64,000 nucleotides of DNA from JAGVSR01 sp964589785 (GTDB lineage Bacteria; Pseudomonadota; Alphaproteobacteria; Rhizobiales; Hyphomicrobiaceae), in the NCBI GenBank assembly GCA_964589785.1, contig CAZPUQ010000001.1, forward strand, positions 248,001 through 312,000, given 5' to 3'. The notes beneath the pieces are model-generated. The model saw nothing but the letters and a program-made list of their open reading frames with translations, searched no databases and had not been told where the DNA came from. Within the stretch, counting starts at the first letter, position 1. The number at the start of each line of letters is the position of its first letter. A program made the position numbers and the translations under genes. This document shows, piece by piece, positions 34,296-42,624 of the stretch.

Positions 34296-35663
34296 TCAGA
34301 ATTGCAGGGTGCCGCCGATGCGCACGACGCTGCGGTCGAGATCGAACGCAGCCTCGTTGGAATCGCGGCTCTCGAACGCGTAGTTCAGTGTGAAGAGCCA
34401 GTTCTTGGAATAGTGATACTCGAGCCCGACGCCGGTCTCGAGAATGCGGTCCTCGCGGTTGGAGCCGAGGAAATCGACGTCTGCGATGGCGACGTTGACC
34501 GATGCCACGAGGTCGTGACGGATCTCGTATTCGGCTCGCGCCGAAGCCGACGTCTCGATGCGGCCGTTGTCGTCGGCGCCAAACTCGTCGTCGAGGACCC
34601 GGCGGGCATTGGCGAAGAGCGTCAGGCGGTCGGTCGCGAGCCACTGGACCTGGGCTTCCAGCAGCGAGCTCGTGACGTCGGAGAGGTCGGCATCGTCGTA
34701 GTCGCGGATGCCATAACCTCCCATGACACGCCATCGCACCAGAGGATCGGTCTCGAACGCAAGGCCCGCAGTCGCCTCGTAGCCCGTCGCGTTGCGGTTG
34801 CCTTCGTCCGGCGTCTTGCCGTCGCTGAGCACGCGGAGTGCGCGCAGCTTGGTGACGAAGTCGAAGCCTGGCGAGATGCGGTAGCCAGCGCGCAGGTGCG
34901 TGCTGTAGAGCTCCTGGTCGCGGTAGTCCTGATCGAGCGTGCCGCCGCCGATCGCCGGCGTGCTGCCGTAGTCTATCGTCTCGGCCGTGGCTGCGAGCGT
35001 GCCGTAAAGCCGTCCGGCGTCGCGCGTGAGGCCGATCGAGGCGCGGTAGCGGTCGACGGGGACGGGCTCGGCGGCAAGGCGCGAAGCCGTCTCGGCCGAG
35101 CGCTCCTCGTTCTCGTGCTGGGCGAGAACGGATGCCGACAGCGTATGCGCGTGGTCGATATGCAGGGCGCCGCGGGCGACGCCGCCGTAGTCCACGTAGT
35201 TCTGATCGGTATTCTCGGCGAAGTTCATGAAGCGGCCGAAGATCGTCATGTCGAAGGCATGACGGGGAAGCTGCGACGTGACCGAGAGCGTCGGCGTGGT
35301 GATGAAGCGCCAATCCGCGATCGGGTCTTTCGGCATGCCGTAGATGTTGCTGTCCCAGGCAACGGCCTGGGTCACGGACGGGTAGATGAAGAAGTTGCCG
35401 AGGCGGAAGCCGTCGGGCGCGGCGAAGCCGCGGTCGGCCTCATCGACGCTGACGGCGCCGTATTTGCGCGCGACATTCCACTCGCGGCGCATTTCCTGGC
35501 TCGCGATCGTATCGGTGATGAGGTCGGCGTTGCTGTCGAGCTCGAGCGCGCGAGCCGGCTGCCACGGCGCCACCGTGAAGGCCGCCGCGGTCGCCACGCA
35601 GGCAAGCGCCGGCGCCTCGCGGCGCGGCCTTTGCTGACAGGACTGGTGGGACTTCAGAGTCAC
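34296..35663 (-). CDS. Outer-membrane beta-barrel protein of the polysaccharide locus
   Basis: 455 residues. A signal peptide (ACVATAAAFTVAPWQPARAL region) precedes a series of amphipathic beta strands. Examples are FFIYPSVTQAVAWDSNIYG, HAFDMTIFGRFMNFAENTDQ, GYEATAGLAFETDPLVRWRV and a terminal SVVRIGGTLQF ending in Phe. It fits the BBP2_2 (formerly DUF2320) outer-membrane barrels found in alphaproteobacterial exopolysaccharide loci. It lies between the Wza-like lipoprotein (28 bases upstream) and the co-polymerase (12 bases downstream), so it may help export or anchor the polymer. The exact role is unknown. Confidence 0.88.
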   Translation of the reverse strand: MTLKSHQSCQQRPRREAPALACVATAAAFTVAPWQPARALELDSNADLITDTIASQEMRREWNVARKYGAVSVDEADRGFAAPDGFRLGNFFIYPSVTQAVAWDSNIYGMPKDPIADWRFITTPTLSVTSQLPRHAFDMTIFGRFMNFAENTDQNYVDYGGVARGALHIDHAHTLSASVLAQHENEERSAETASRLAAEPVPVDRYRASIGLTRDAGRLYGTLAATAETIDYGSTPAIGGGTLDQDYRDQELYSTHLRAGYRISPGFDFVTKLRALRVLSDGKTPDEGNRNATGYEATAGLAFETDPLVRWRVMGGYGIRDYDDADLSDVTSSLLEAQVQWLATDRLTLFANARRVLDDEFGADDNGRIETSASARAEYEIRHDLVASVNVAIADVDFLGSNREDRILETGVGLEYHYSKNWLFTLNYAFESRDSNEAAFDLDRSVVRIGGTLQF

Positions 35664-35691
35664 CGCAGTTTTCGCCCGCCGATGCCGTCCA

Positions 35692-36279
35692 TTAGAAGAA
35701 ACGTTCGGGGATCCGGACGTTGTCGCCCGGAAGGAGCGTGACGGCTCCGTTGGCCGGCACGCGAGCCTCGCTCAGTCCCTCGCGCGTGACGAGCGCGTAG
35801 CTCTGGTTGGCCCGGTACGTGTAGCCGCCGGCCATCGCCACCGCGTCGCGCAGCCTCAGTCCGGTCTTGTAGGGGAACTCGCCGCCGGTCTTCACCTCGC
35901 CGTGGATGTAGATCGGGCGGTAGTTCGTGATCTCGACGGTCACCTTCGGGTTCTTCAGGTAGCCGTCGGCGAGACGCAGGGCGACGATCTCGCGGAACTG
36001 GCCGAGCGTCTTGCCTTCTGCGGGCACCTCGCCGGCGAGCGGCAGGGCGACGTGGCCCGCCGCGTTGACCTCGGCGGGGCCGGACAGGCTGTCCTCTCCG
36101 AAGACGGTGATCTTGAGCTTGTCGCCGATCCCGAGCCGGTAGGAGGCGCCGAGCGCGGAGGGCGCGCCGTCGAGCTGGAAGCCGGGCGGCGGCGGACCGA
36201 TGCTCTCGGCACAGGCCGAAACGAGGCAGGCGGCCGAAAGGACGGCCAGGATGCCGTTCAATGCTCTACTCGGTGACAT
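35692..36279 (-). CDS. Polysaccharide export lipoprotein (Wza/ExoF-like)
   Basis: 195 residues. A lipoprotein signal peptide ends at LSAACLVSAC, with the likely lipidated Cys at about residue 22. A Poly_export domain follows (SYRLGIGDKLKITVFGEDSL, VNAAGHVALPLAGEVPAEGK, LKNPKVTVEI) with one SLBB-like segment (IYIHGEVKTGGEFPYKTGL). It is shorter than E. coli Wza and lacks its C-terminal outer-membrane helix, as is common in alphaproteobacteria. It is the first gene of the leftward export unit with the barrel and co-polymerase, and should form the periplasmic/outer-membrane export channel. Confidence 0.94.
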   Translation of the reverse strand: MSPSRALNGILAVLSAACLVSACAESIGPPPPGFQLDGAPSALGASYRLGIGDKLKITVFGEDSLSGPAEVNAAGHVALPLAGEVPAEGKTLGQFREIVALRLADGYLKNPKVTVEITNYRPIYIHGEVKTGGEFPYKTGLRLRDAVAMAGGYTYRANQSYALVTREGLSEARVPANGAVTLLPGDNVRIPERFF

Positions 36280-36552
36280 ACGCAGGACTCTATTTGCACG
36301 AGTGCGATAAGACGCTCGCGGGCTGGCCCCCCTTGCGCAGGGACTTCGACCGCACCGTTCAAGAGAGCGCTGTTAGTGTTAAATTGCAGCTAATGGTGTC
36401 GAGCAATTTTTCCAATAATATTCGACGTTTACATTTCAGCAGTAATTCGGCTTCGGATGCCGCTTCCTATCGTGCCGATGCATGCTCGGCCTAAACGTGT
36501 CGTTCAGAAGTTACCCGTACTTTTACCCTCGATATCCATTCGGGAGTGAAAA
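36280..36552. promoter_or_regulatory. AT-rich divergent promoter region of the export operon
   Basis: 273 bases between the Wza-like gene and the methyltransferase, with a conspicuously AT-rich centre (about 36370-36455) that contrasts with the GC-rich surroundings. It should hold the leftward promoter of the polysaccharide export genes and a rightward one for the methyltransferase. I could not pick a convincing -35/-10 pair; a leftward TTACTG and TATTAT lie 19 bases apart. Confidence 0.45.
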
Positions 36553-37236
36553 GTGACGACCGAAATCCTTTCCCCGGCCGCCCGGCTCGTCTCGGCTTAC
36601 GAAGGCAAGGCGACGGCCTATTTCACCAACGCCCGCGCCGATTTCGTCCGCCTGCTCCCCCGCGACACCACGGCCCGCGTGCTCGAGATCGGATGCGGGA
36701 CCGGGGCGACCGGAGCGCTGGCACTGGCCCGAGGCCGGGCCGGCCACTACGTCGGCGTCGAGCTCATGGAGCGGGCCGCCGCCGAGGCGCGGGAGGTCCT
36801 GAGCGACGTGCGCGTCGGCGACGTGGAGCGGATGGACTTCGATTGGCAGCCGGCGGAGTTCGACGCCCTCATCCTCTCCGAGGTTCTGGAGCATCTCGTG
36901 GAGCCCGGCCAGCTCCTGCGCCGGCTTGCGCGCTTCGTACGGCCCGGCGGCATGGTGCTCGCCAGCTCGCCCAACATCGCCCATTGGAGGGTGCTGCGCG
37001 AGCTCGTCAAAGGCCGCTTCGACCTTGCCGACCAGGGTGTGTTCGACCGGACGCACCTGCGCTGGTTCACGCCGGCGACGTTTGCCGCGATGTTCGAGAT
37101 CGCCGGCTTCCGCATCGAGCACGTCGGACCAGTGACGCCGTTCTCCCCCCGCATCGAAGCGCTCTCGCGCTGGACCGCGGGCCGCGTCGATCACCTCTTC
37201 ATGACGCAGATCTCGATCCAGGGCCGGCGGCGCTGA
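36553..37236 (+). CDS. Class I SAM-dependent methyltransferase
   Basis: 227 residues from a GTG with CGGGAG upstream. Methyltransferase motif I is ARVLEIGCGTGATGALALAR, followed by HYVGVELMERAA and the later FDALILSEVLEHLVEPGQLL and RFVRPGGMVLASSPN. Closest in style to methyltransferases in sugar-biosynthesis loci (UbiE/Methyltransf_23 type). It is divergent from the export operon, so it may methylate a polysaccharide residue, though this is only positional inference. No substrate-specific motif can be read. Confidence 0.9.
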   Translation: MTTEILSPAARLVSAYEGKATAYFTNARADFVRLLPRDTTARVLEIGCGTGATGALALARGRAGHYVGVELMERAAAEAREVLSDVRVGDVERMDFDWQPAEFDALILSEVLEHLVEPGQLLRRLARFVRPGGMVLASSPNIAHWRVLRELVKGRFDLADQGVFDRTHLRWFTPATFAAMFEIAGFRIEHVGPVTPFSPRIEALSRWTAGRVDHLFMTQISIQGRRR

Positions 37237-37278
37237 GGCGTCGCCGCGCCGGGCAACGGCGCCTGCGTCGTCGTCCAC

Positions 37279-37659
37279 TCACAGGATGAGCAACTCGGCC
37301 GAGCCGGCCATGACGTCGTAGTCGCAGGCCAGCCGCGAGAAGCGGTCGCCGACCGTCAGCCGCACGATCGGGTTCTTGTAGCGCGCATTCCAGGACGGGT
37401 GATCGAGCTGCCAGACCGGCACGCTGAGCCGCGGATTGCCGAGCAGGATCTCCGCGGTTTCCGCCGCCTTCCAGTTCACGGTGCCGACGGCGACCGGCAT
37501 GCCGCGCGCGTCCGTCTGCGGCCGGGCGAGGCAGGCCGCCTCCGCATGGAGCTTGTAGGCGGCGAGCAGGGCCTCGCTCGCCGCACTGCGGTAGAGCTGG
37601 TCCTGGGTCCAGACCTTGCCGGCGACGAGAAGCGCCAGGACGATAACGAGAAGGCGCAT
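37279..37659 (-). CDS. Exported conserved hypothetical protein
   Basis: 126 residues. The first 18 residues (MRLLVIVLALLVAGKVW) are a signal peptide or anchor; the remainder is a small mixed domain with two cysteines (EAACLARP, RLACDYDV) that could form a disulfide, and a conserved-looking WNARYKNPIVRL segment. No family recognised. It converges on the methyltransferase with 42 bases between. The composition and signal peptide support a real gene. Confidence 0.7.
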   Translation of the reverse strand: MRLLVIVLALLVAGKVWTQDQLYRSAASEALLAAYKLHAEAACLARPQTDARGMPVAVGTVNWKAAETAEILLGNPRLSVPVWQLDHPSWNARYKNPIVRLTVGDRFSRLACDYDVMAGSAELLIL

Positions 37660-37913
37660 GGCAGCCCCTCACGGAAGCCGAGACGTTTGCCCTTAAACGG
37701 CTAGCGCCGCACGGGAGCGGTGCCGCGAACACGCTGCTTGAGCCGCGGCGAGGATGCCGAAGTGTCGTCGAGCGAGGTGAAGAAAGCGTAAGCCCGTGTG
37801 CCGCGCCGCAGCGTCGCGCCATGCCGCGCCCCAAGCTCTTGTCAGTCGCCCGGCCTTGCGGCATGAGGGGCGATCCCCAACCAAAGTCGAACTCCGGGTA
37901 GGATACGCAACCC

Positions 37914-38879
37914 ATGAAAAAGAAGATCCTGATCACCTGGCCTCTGCCGGAAGCCGTGATGGCGCGCGCCCGGGCGACCTACGACGTCATCGCACACGGC
38001 GACGACCCCAAGATCACGATCGACGAGATGCTCGAGACGGCGAAGTCGGTCGACGCCATCCTGCTGACGCTCAATGAGAAGTGCCGGGCCGACGTGATCG
38101 AGCGCATCCCCGAGAACATCAAGTGCATCTCCACGTTCTCGATCGGCTTCGACCATATCGACCTCGAAGCCTGCAAGAAGCGCGGCATCAAGGTCGGCAA
38201 TGCGCCCCACGGCGTCACTGTGGCGACGGCCGAGATCGCCATGCTGCTGCTCCTCGGCGCGGCGCGGCGGGCGTCCGAGGGCGAGCACATGATCCGGACG
38301 CGCTCGTGGCCGGGCTGGCAGCCGCTGCAACTCGTCGGCCAGCGGCTCGACGGCAAGACACTCGGCATCTACGGCTTCGGCAAGATCGGCCAGGCGCTGG
38401 CGCAGCGCGCCCGTGGCTTCGACATGGACATTCACTACTACGACATCTACCGGGCTAAGCCTGAGGTGGAGGCGAAGTACGGCGCCACGTACCACGACAG
38501 CCTCGACAGCCTGCTCAAGGTCTCGCAGTTCTTCTCCATCAACGCTCCCTCGACGCCGGAGACGCGCGGCTTCTTCAACAAGGCGACGATCGAGAAGCTG
38601 CCGCAGGGCGCCATCGTCGTGAACACGGCGCGTGGCGACCTCGTCAACGACGCGGACATGATCGCAGCTCTGAAGTCGGGCCGGCTTGGCTATGCGGGGC
38701 TCGACGTGTTCGCCGGCGAGCCGAAGATCAACGAGGGCTACTACGACCTGCCCAATACGTTCCTGTTCCCGCATTTGGGCTCGGCCGCCATCGAGGCGCG
38801 CAACCAGATGGGCTTTGAAGCCCTCGACAACATCGATGCCTACTTCGCGGGCAAGGACATGCCGTTCAAGCTGGCGTGA
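37914..38879 (+). CDS. D-glycerate dehydrogenase / hydroxypyruvate reductase
   Basis: 321 residues, D-2-hydroxyacid dehydrogenase family. The NAD-binding motif is TLGIYGFGKIGQALAQRA; the catalytic Arg, Glu and His lie in VVNTARGDLV, DVFAGEP and FLFPHLGSA. From memory the whole sequence, starting MKKKILITWPLPEAVMARAR, closely matches the Hyphomicrobium methylovorum enzyme, which reduces hydroxypyruvate to D-glycerate with NADH in the serine cycle. That suggests the same reaction here (hprA function) and a methylotrophic background. It is followed by a strong terminator, so it is probably monocistronic. Confidence 0.92.
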   Translation: MKKKILITWPLPEAVMARARATYDVIAHGDDPKITIDEMLETAKSVDAILLTLNEKCRADVIERIPENIKCISTFSIGFDHIDLEACKKRGIKVGNAPHGVTVATAEIAMLLLLGAARRASEGEHMIRTRSWPGWQPLQLVGQRLDGKTLGIYGFGKIGQALAQRARGFDMDIHYYDIYRAKPEVEAKYGATYHDSLDSLLKVSQFFSINAPSTPETRGFFNKATIEKLPQGAIVVNTARGDLVNDADMIAALKSGRLGYAGLDVFAGEPKINEGYYDLPNTFLFPHLGSAAIEARNQMGFEALDNIDAYFAGKDMPFKLA

Positions 38880-38903
38880 GGCTGATCCGCGACGCAACCT
38901 TTG

Positions 38904-38941
38904 GGGCCGTGTGGCACGCGCCATACGGCCCTTGTTTTTTT
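38904..38941 (+). terminator. Rho-independent terminator after D-glycerate dehydrogenase
   Basis: A 12-base-pair stem (38904-38915 with 38920-38931, one G-U pair) with the loop ACGC, followed by TTG and seven T to 38941. It isolates the dehydrogenase transcript from the patatin-like gene that starts 39 bases later. Confidence 0.92.
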
Positions 38942-38979
38942 CACCCGCGGGGCCATGCTGCGATGACCAAAGGGTGCCG

Positions 38980-40026
38980 ATGACGAAAAGCTCCAAAGCA
39001 ACGGCCTTGACCGTCACGGCGCGGAGCGGACCGCCCGGCACCGCGCCGGCGCCGCCCTCGATCGGCCTGGCGCTCGGCGGCGGCGGAGCGCGCGGGCTCG
39101 CGCACGTCGTCATGCTCGAAGCCTTCGATGAGCTCGGCGTGAAGCCGAAGGTGATGGCGGGCACCTCGATCGGAGCGGTCATCGGCGCGGCCTATGCGTC
39201 GGGCATGTCGGCGCGCGAGATCCGCGCCCAGATGCAGGAGGTGCTGTCCGGCCGGCTGGAGCTCGTGCGCGATCTCATCAGCGCCCGCGCCCGCACGCTG
39301 CCGCGCGTCTCGCGCATCTTCTCGCCGCTCAATGCGGTCCTGTCGCCGGAAGCCCTGCTCGACATCATCTATCCCGCCCGCGTCGCGCGCGAATTCTCCG
39401 ACCTCAAGATCCCGTTCCGCATCGTCGCGACGGACTTCTATGCGCTCGATGCCTGCGTGTTCGACCGCGGACCGTTGCGGCAGGCCGTGGCGGCCAGCAT
39501 GGCCCTGCCGGTCATCTTCGAGCCCATCGTGGTCGACAACCGCGCCTATGTGGACGGCGGCCTCGTCAACCCGCTGCCGTTCGATCTCGTGCGCGAGGAT
39601 GCGGATTTCACGATCGCGATCGATGTCTCCGGCGTGCCCGTTCCAGCGCCCGACCGCGCCCACCCGACCGCTTCCGAGGCGCTGTTCGCGGCCTCGTTCA
39701 TCTTCGAGCGCACGATCATCCGCGAGAAGCTGAAGACGCAGCAGCCCGATATCCTCATTCAGGCCGGCACGAGCCAGTTCCAGCTTCTCGACATGTGGCG
39801 GGTGGAGGAGATCCTCGCCGCCGCCGTTCCGGCGAAGCAGGAATTGAAGGCGAGGCTGACCCGCCTGATGGGATCGCAGACGCTTACCGTGCTCGGTGAG
39901 GAGCGCGCGGCCCTGCCGGCGCCGGGTCCCGAGGGTGACGGCACGGCTGTCGCTCCCGGGGAAGCGCCGCGGCTGCTGCGCCGGCTGAAGTCGCTGAAGC
40001 GGTCGCGCCGCAAACCCAAGGCTTGA
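38980..40026 (+). CDS. Patatin-like phospholipase family protein
   Basis: 348 residues from the ATG at 38980 (AAGGG six bases upstream); the open frame begins further upstream but crosses the terminator. The patatin motifs are complete: oxyanion loop GGGGARG, nucleophile elbow GTSIGA and the catalytic Asp in YVDGGLVNPLP, forming a Ser-Asp dyad. The C-terminal 70 residues are basic and probably disordered. Relatives such as RssA/RssB-like proteins are cytoplasmic or membrane-associated lipid acyl hydrolases; the substrate is unknown. It converges on tadA with 14 bases between stops. Confidence 0.92.
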   Translation: MTKSSKATALTVTARSGPPGTAPAPPSIGLALGGGGARGLAHVVMLEAFDELGVKPKVMAGTSIGAVIGAAYASGMSAREIRAQMQEVLSGRLELVRDLISARARTLPRVSRIFSPLNAVLSPEALLDIIYPARVAREFSDLKIPFRIVATDFYALDACVFDRGPLRQAVAASMALPVIFEPIVVDNRAYVDGGLVNPLPFDLVREDADFTIAIDVSGVPVPAPDRAHPTASEALFAASFIFERTIIREKLKTQQPDILIQAGTSQFQLLDMWRVEEILAAAVPAKQELKARLTRLMGSQTLTVLGEERAALPAPGPEGDGTAVAPGEAPRLLRRLKSLKRSRRKPKA

Positions 40027-40040
40027 GCCGCGATTCCCCG

Positions 40041-40502
40041 TCAGCCGCGCCGCTCGATGAAGAACGCTTTGAGGAGCGCACTCGCCGGCTCCTCGCCGAG
40101 GCCGGGATAGATCTCCGGCGCATGGTGGCACGTCGGCTGCGCAAACACGCGGGCGCCATGCTCGACGCCGCCGCCCTTGGGATCGCCGGCGCCGTAATAG
40201 AGCCGCCGTATGCGCGCGAAGGAGATCGCCGCCGCGCACATGGGACAAGGCTCCAGCGTGACATAGAGATCGTGACCGACGAGCCGTTCGCTGCCGAGCA
40301 TCCGGCAGGCCGCGCGGATGGCCAGTAGCTCCGCGTGCGCAGTCGGGTCGGCAAGCTCACGTGTCCTGTTTCCGGCCGCGGCGACGAGCCGGCCGTCGGG
40401 CGAGACCACGACGGCGCCGACGGGCACCTCGCCGCGCTCTGCGGCGAGCCGCGCCTCGGAGAGCGCCACTTCCATGTGGCCCGGTTTCACAGGCGATGCC
40501 AT
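40041..40502 (-). CDS. tadA: tRNA-specific adenosine deaminase
   Basis: 153 residues, cytidine deaminase-like fold. Zinc-binding and catalytic motifs are HAELLAIRAA (His plus catalytic Glu) and EPCPMCAAAI (two Cys ligands). TadA converts the wobble adenosine of tRNA-Arg(ACG) to inosine and is normally essential. A second ATG at codon 10 is an alternative start. It is divergent from the pseudouridine synthase gene, with 54 bases between the starts. Confidence 0.94.
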   Translation of the reverse strand: MASPVKPGHMEVALSEARLAAERGEVPVGAVVVSPDGRLVAAAGNRTRELADPTAHAELLAIRAACRMLGSERLVGHDLYVTLEPCPMCAAAISFARIRRLYYGAGDPKGGGVEHGARVFAQPTCHHAPEIYPGLGEEPASALLKAFFIERRG

Positions 40503-40556
40503 AAGGGCTCCAGGCGGACGGCGAGGCCTCCGCAGCTACACGAGAGACCGCATCTG

Positions 40557-41552
40557 ATGCGCAAACCTACTTCCGGTCAACGCCCGCACGGACGGCGCGG
40601 ACTGTCCTCGCGCGGCGACGGCCGGCCGCCGTCGTCGCGTCCTTCGCCTGCGCGTTCACCACAGTCGCCACCGTCCGGTCCGCGCCCCGCGAAGACTCGC
40701 GCTGACCGCGACCGGGCCACCGCGGAGCCGACTCGGCTCAGCGAGCCCATGCGCATCGCCAAGGCTCTGGCGCGGGCGGGCCTGTGCTCGCGCCGCGAGG
40801 CGGAGCGCTGGATCGCGGACGGGCGCGTCGCCGTCAACGGCCGTATCCTCACGACTCCCGCCTGCGAAGTCGGACCCGGCGACGCGGTCCTCGTTGACGG
40901 TCGGCCGCTTCCCGCCGCCGAGCCCGTGCGCTTGTGGCGCTATCACAAGCCCAAGGGGCTCGTGACGACACACCAGGACCCGCAGGGCCGGCCGACGGTG
41001 TTCGACAAGCTGCCGCCCGAGATGCCGCGCGTGATCTCCGTCGGCCGGCTCGACTTCAACACCGAGGGTCTGCTGCTGCTCACCAACGACGGCGCGCTGG
41101 CGCGCCATCTGGAGTTGCCGGCGACAGGCTGGCTGCGGCGCTACCGCGTCCGTGCGCGCGGGCGCGTTGCTGAGGCCGATCTCGACCGGCTGAAGGACGG
41201 TATCGAGATCGAGGGCGTGCGCTACGGCCCGATCGAGGCGACGCTCGACAGCGTGCAGGGCGCCAACGCCTGGCTCACGGTCGGCATCCGGGAGGGCAAG
41301 AACCGCGAGGTCCGCAAGGTGATGTCGTCGCTGGGGCTCGACGTCTCGCGTCTGATCCGCATCGCGTTCGGCCCTTTCGAGCTCGGCGATCTCGTCCCCG
41401 GCGCCGTCGAAGGCGTGCGCCGCAAGCACCTGGCCGAGCAGTTGGGGCCGAAGCTCGCCGGTGCGTTCGGCCTCACGGAGACGCCGGAGCAGCGCAAGGA
41501 GCGCCACGAGCGCGGCAAGCGCAGGACGACCGAGCGCGAGAGCCCGTCGTGA
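40557..41552 (+). CDS. rRNA pseudouridine synthase (RsuA/RluB family)
   Basis: 331 residues from the ATG at 40557. The N-terminal 60 residues are an Arg/Pro/Ser-rich disordered extension. An S4 RNA-binding domain follows (RIAKALARAGLCSRREAERW), then the catalytic domain with the Asp in VGRLDFNTEGLLLLTND, plus LWRYHKPKGLVTT and GKNREVRKVMSSLGLDVSRL. It converts a specific uridine in 23S or 16S rRNA to pseudouridine; the RluB-like position is likely but not certain. Its TGA stop overlaps the GTG start of rsmD, so two rRNA modification genes are coupled. Confidence 0.94.
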   Translation: MRKPTSGQRPHGRRGLSSRGDGRPPSSRPSPARSPQSPPSGPRPAKTRADRDRATAEPTRLSEPMRIAKALARAGLCSRREAERWIADGRVAVNGRILTTPACEVGPGDAVLVDGRPLPAAEPVRLWRYHKPKGLVTTHQDPQGRPTVFDKLPPEMPRVISVGRLDFNTEGLLLLTNDGALARHLELPATGWLRRYRVRARGRVAEADLDRLKDGIEIEGVRYGPIEATLDSVQGANAWLTVGIREGKNREVRKVMSSLGLDVSRLIRIAFGPFELGDLVPGAVEGVRRKHLAEQLGPKLAGAFGLTETPEQRKERHERGKRRTTERESPS

Positions 41553-42112
41553 GGATCGTCGGCGGCAGGTTTCGCGGGCGCGCGATCGCCGGTCCCGGGC
41601 ACGAGGGCGTCCGCCCGACGTCGGACCGCGTGCGCGAGAGCATCTTCAACATTCTGGCGCACGGCGTTGCCGACTTCTCCATCGACGGCGCGCGCGTCAT
41701 CGACCTCTTCGCCGGAACCGGGGCACTCGGGCTCGAAGCGCTGTCGCGCGGAGCGTCGTTTGCTCTGTTCGTCGAGGAAGGAGCCGAGAGCCGTGGCCTC
41801 ATCCGTCAGAACGTGGAAGCGCTGGGGCTCACCGGCATCACGCGGCTGTTCCGTCGTGACGCGACGGACCTCGGTCCGGCGTCCCCCATGCAGCCGTTTA
41901 CGCTCGCATTTCTCGATCCGCCCTACGGCAAGGGCCTCGGCGAGCGGGCGATCGCCTCCCTGCGCGACGGGCGATGGCTCGAGCCGGGCGCGGTCGTCGT
42001 CTGGGAGGAGCGCGCGTCGAGCGCGCTTGCCTGGCCCGGCGGCTTCACCGAGATCGACCGCCGCACCTGGGGCGAGACGCAGGCGGCCTTCGCGCGCTTC
42101 CGGCCGGTCTGA
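41549..42112 (+). CDS. rsmD: 16S rRNA (guanine-966-N2)-methyltransferase
   Basis: 187 residues from a GTG overlapping the previous stop (GTGA). The sequence starts MRIVGGRFRGRAI with RPTSDRVRESIFNIL, then the SAM-binding IDLFAGTGALGLEALSRGA and the catalytic LDPPYGKGL (DPPY motif). RsmD methylates G966 in the 30S subunit. It is translationally coupled to the pseudouridine synthase. It converges with the bactofilin gene; one base separates the two stop codons. Confidence 0.96.
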   Translation: MRIVGGRFRGRAIAGPGHEGVRPTSDRVRESIFNILAHGVADFSIDGARVIDLFAGTGALGLEALSRGASFALFVEEGAESRGLIRQNVEALGLTGITRLFRRDATDLGPASPMQPFTLAFLDPPYGKGLGERAIASLRDGRWLEPGAVVVWEERASSALAWPGGFTEIDRRTWGETQAAFARFRPV

Positions 42113-42113
42113 C

Positions 42114-42518
42114 CTAGACGGCGCTGAGCCGGCTCGCCGCGACCGACACGGGAAAGCGCGAGACGGGCTCGACCGCACGCGACTCGAGCGTCAGCAGCTC
42201 CTCGGGGAATGGCATCTTCGTCGAGCGCAGGGCTGAGCCCATCAGCGAGGCGTTGGGATGCAGCGACAGCACGTGGTGATGTACATCGCCCTCCACGAAG
42301 GCGCCGTCCATCAGGTGCACGATGCCGGCGTGCACGGTGCCGACGATCTGGCCTTCGACGTAAAGCTCGCGAGTGGTGACGTTGCCGAGGACGTAGCCGT
42401 CGCGGCGGATGTCGAGGCGCGAGCAAAGGATGTCGCCTTCGAACCACGTGTCGAGCTCGATGCGGCCGGCGGCGACGAGATGGCCGCGCATGACCGTCGA
42501 GGTATCGATTTTGAGCAT
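42114..42518 (-). CDS. Bactofilin-family (polymer-forming cytoskeletal) protein
   Basis: 134 residues from the ATG at 42518. The core is a repetitive beta-helix pattern: RGHLVAAGRIELDTWFEGDI, YVLGNVTTRELYVEGQIVG, VHLMDGAFVEGDVHHHVLSL. This matches the bactofilin fold, whose members assemble into filaments without nucleotide and help localise envelope enzymes. N- and C-terminal tails are short and nonconserved, as usual. The upstream in-frame stretch is unlikely to be translated. It lies 106 bases after mutL, with no obvious functional link. Confidence 0.82.
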   Translation of the reverse strand: MLKIDTSTVMRGHLVAAGRIELDTWFEGDILCSRLDIRRDGYVLGNVTTRELYVEGQIVGTVHAGIVHLMDGAFVEGDVHHHVLSLHPNASLMGSALRSTKMPFPEELLTLESRAVEPVSRFPVSVAASRLSAV

Positions 42519-42624
42519 TGGACCAACGCAAGACGACGGGCGCCCACCCGGTGGTGAGACAAGCGGACGTCCGTGGTGGAATTTTGGCGATGAGCCCCGG
42601 CGGCTTATGCTCCAAGACGCCTGA

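Noticed and set aside
33021..35741. A 906-codon rightward frame opposite the co-polymerase and barrel genes
   Set aside because: It spans two real leftward genes and their gap; no signal peptide, motif or ribosome-binding site supports it.
36553..37236. Methyltransferase as part of the ubiquinone pathway (UbiE/UbiG)
   Set aside because: It has generic SAM motifs only; no ubiquinone-specific motif and no ubi genes nearby, and it is divergent from the polysaccharide export operon.
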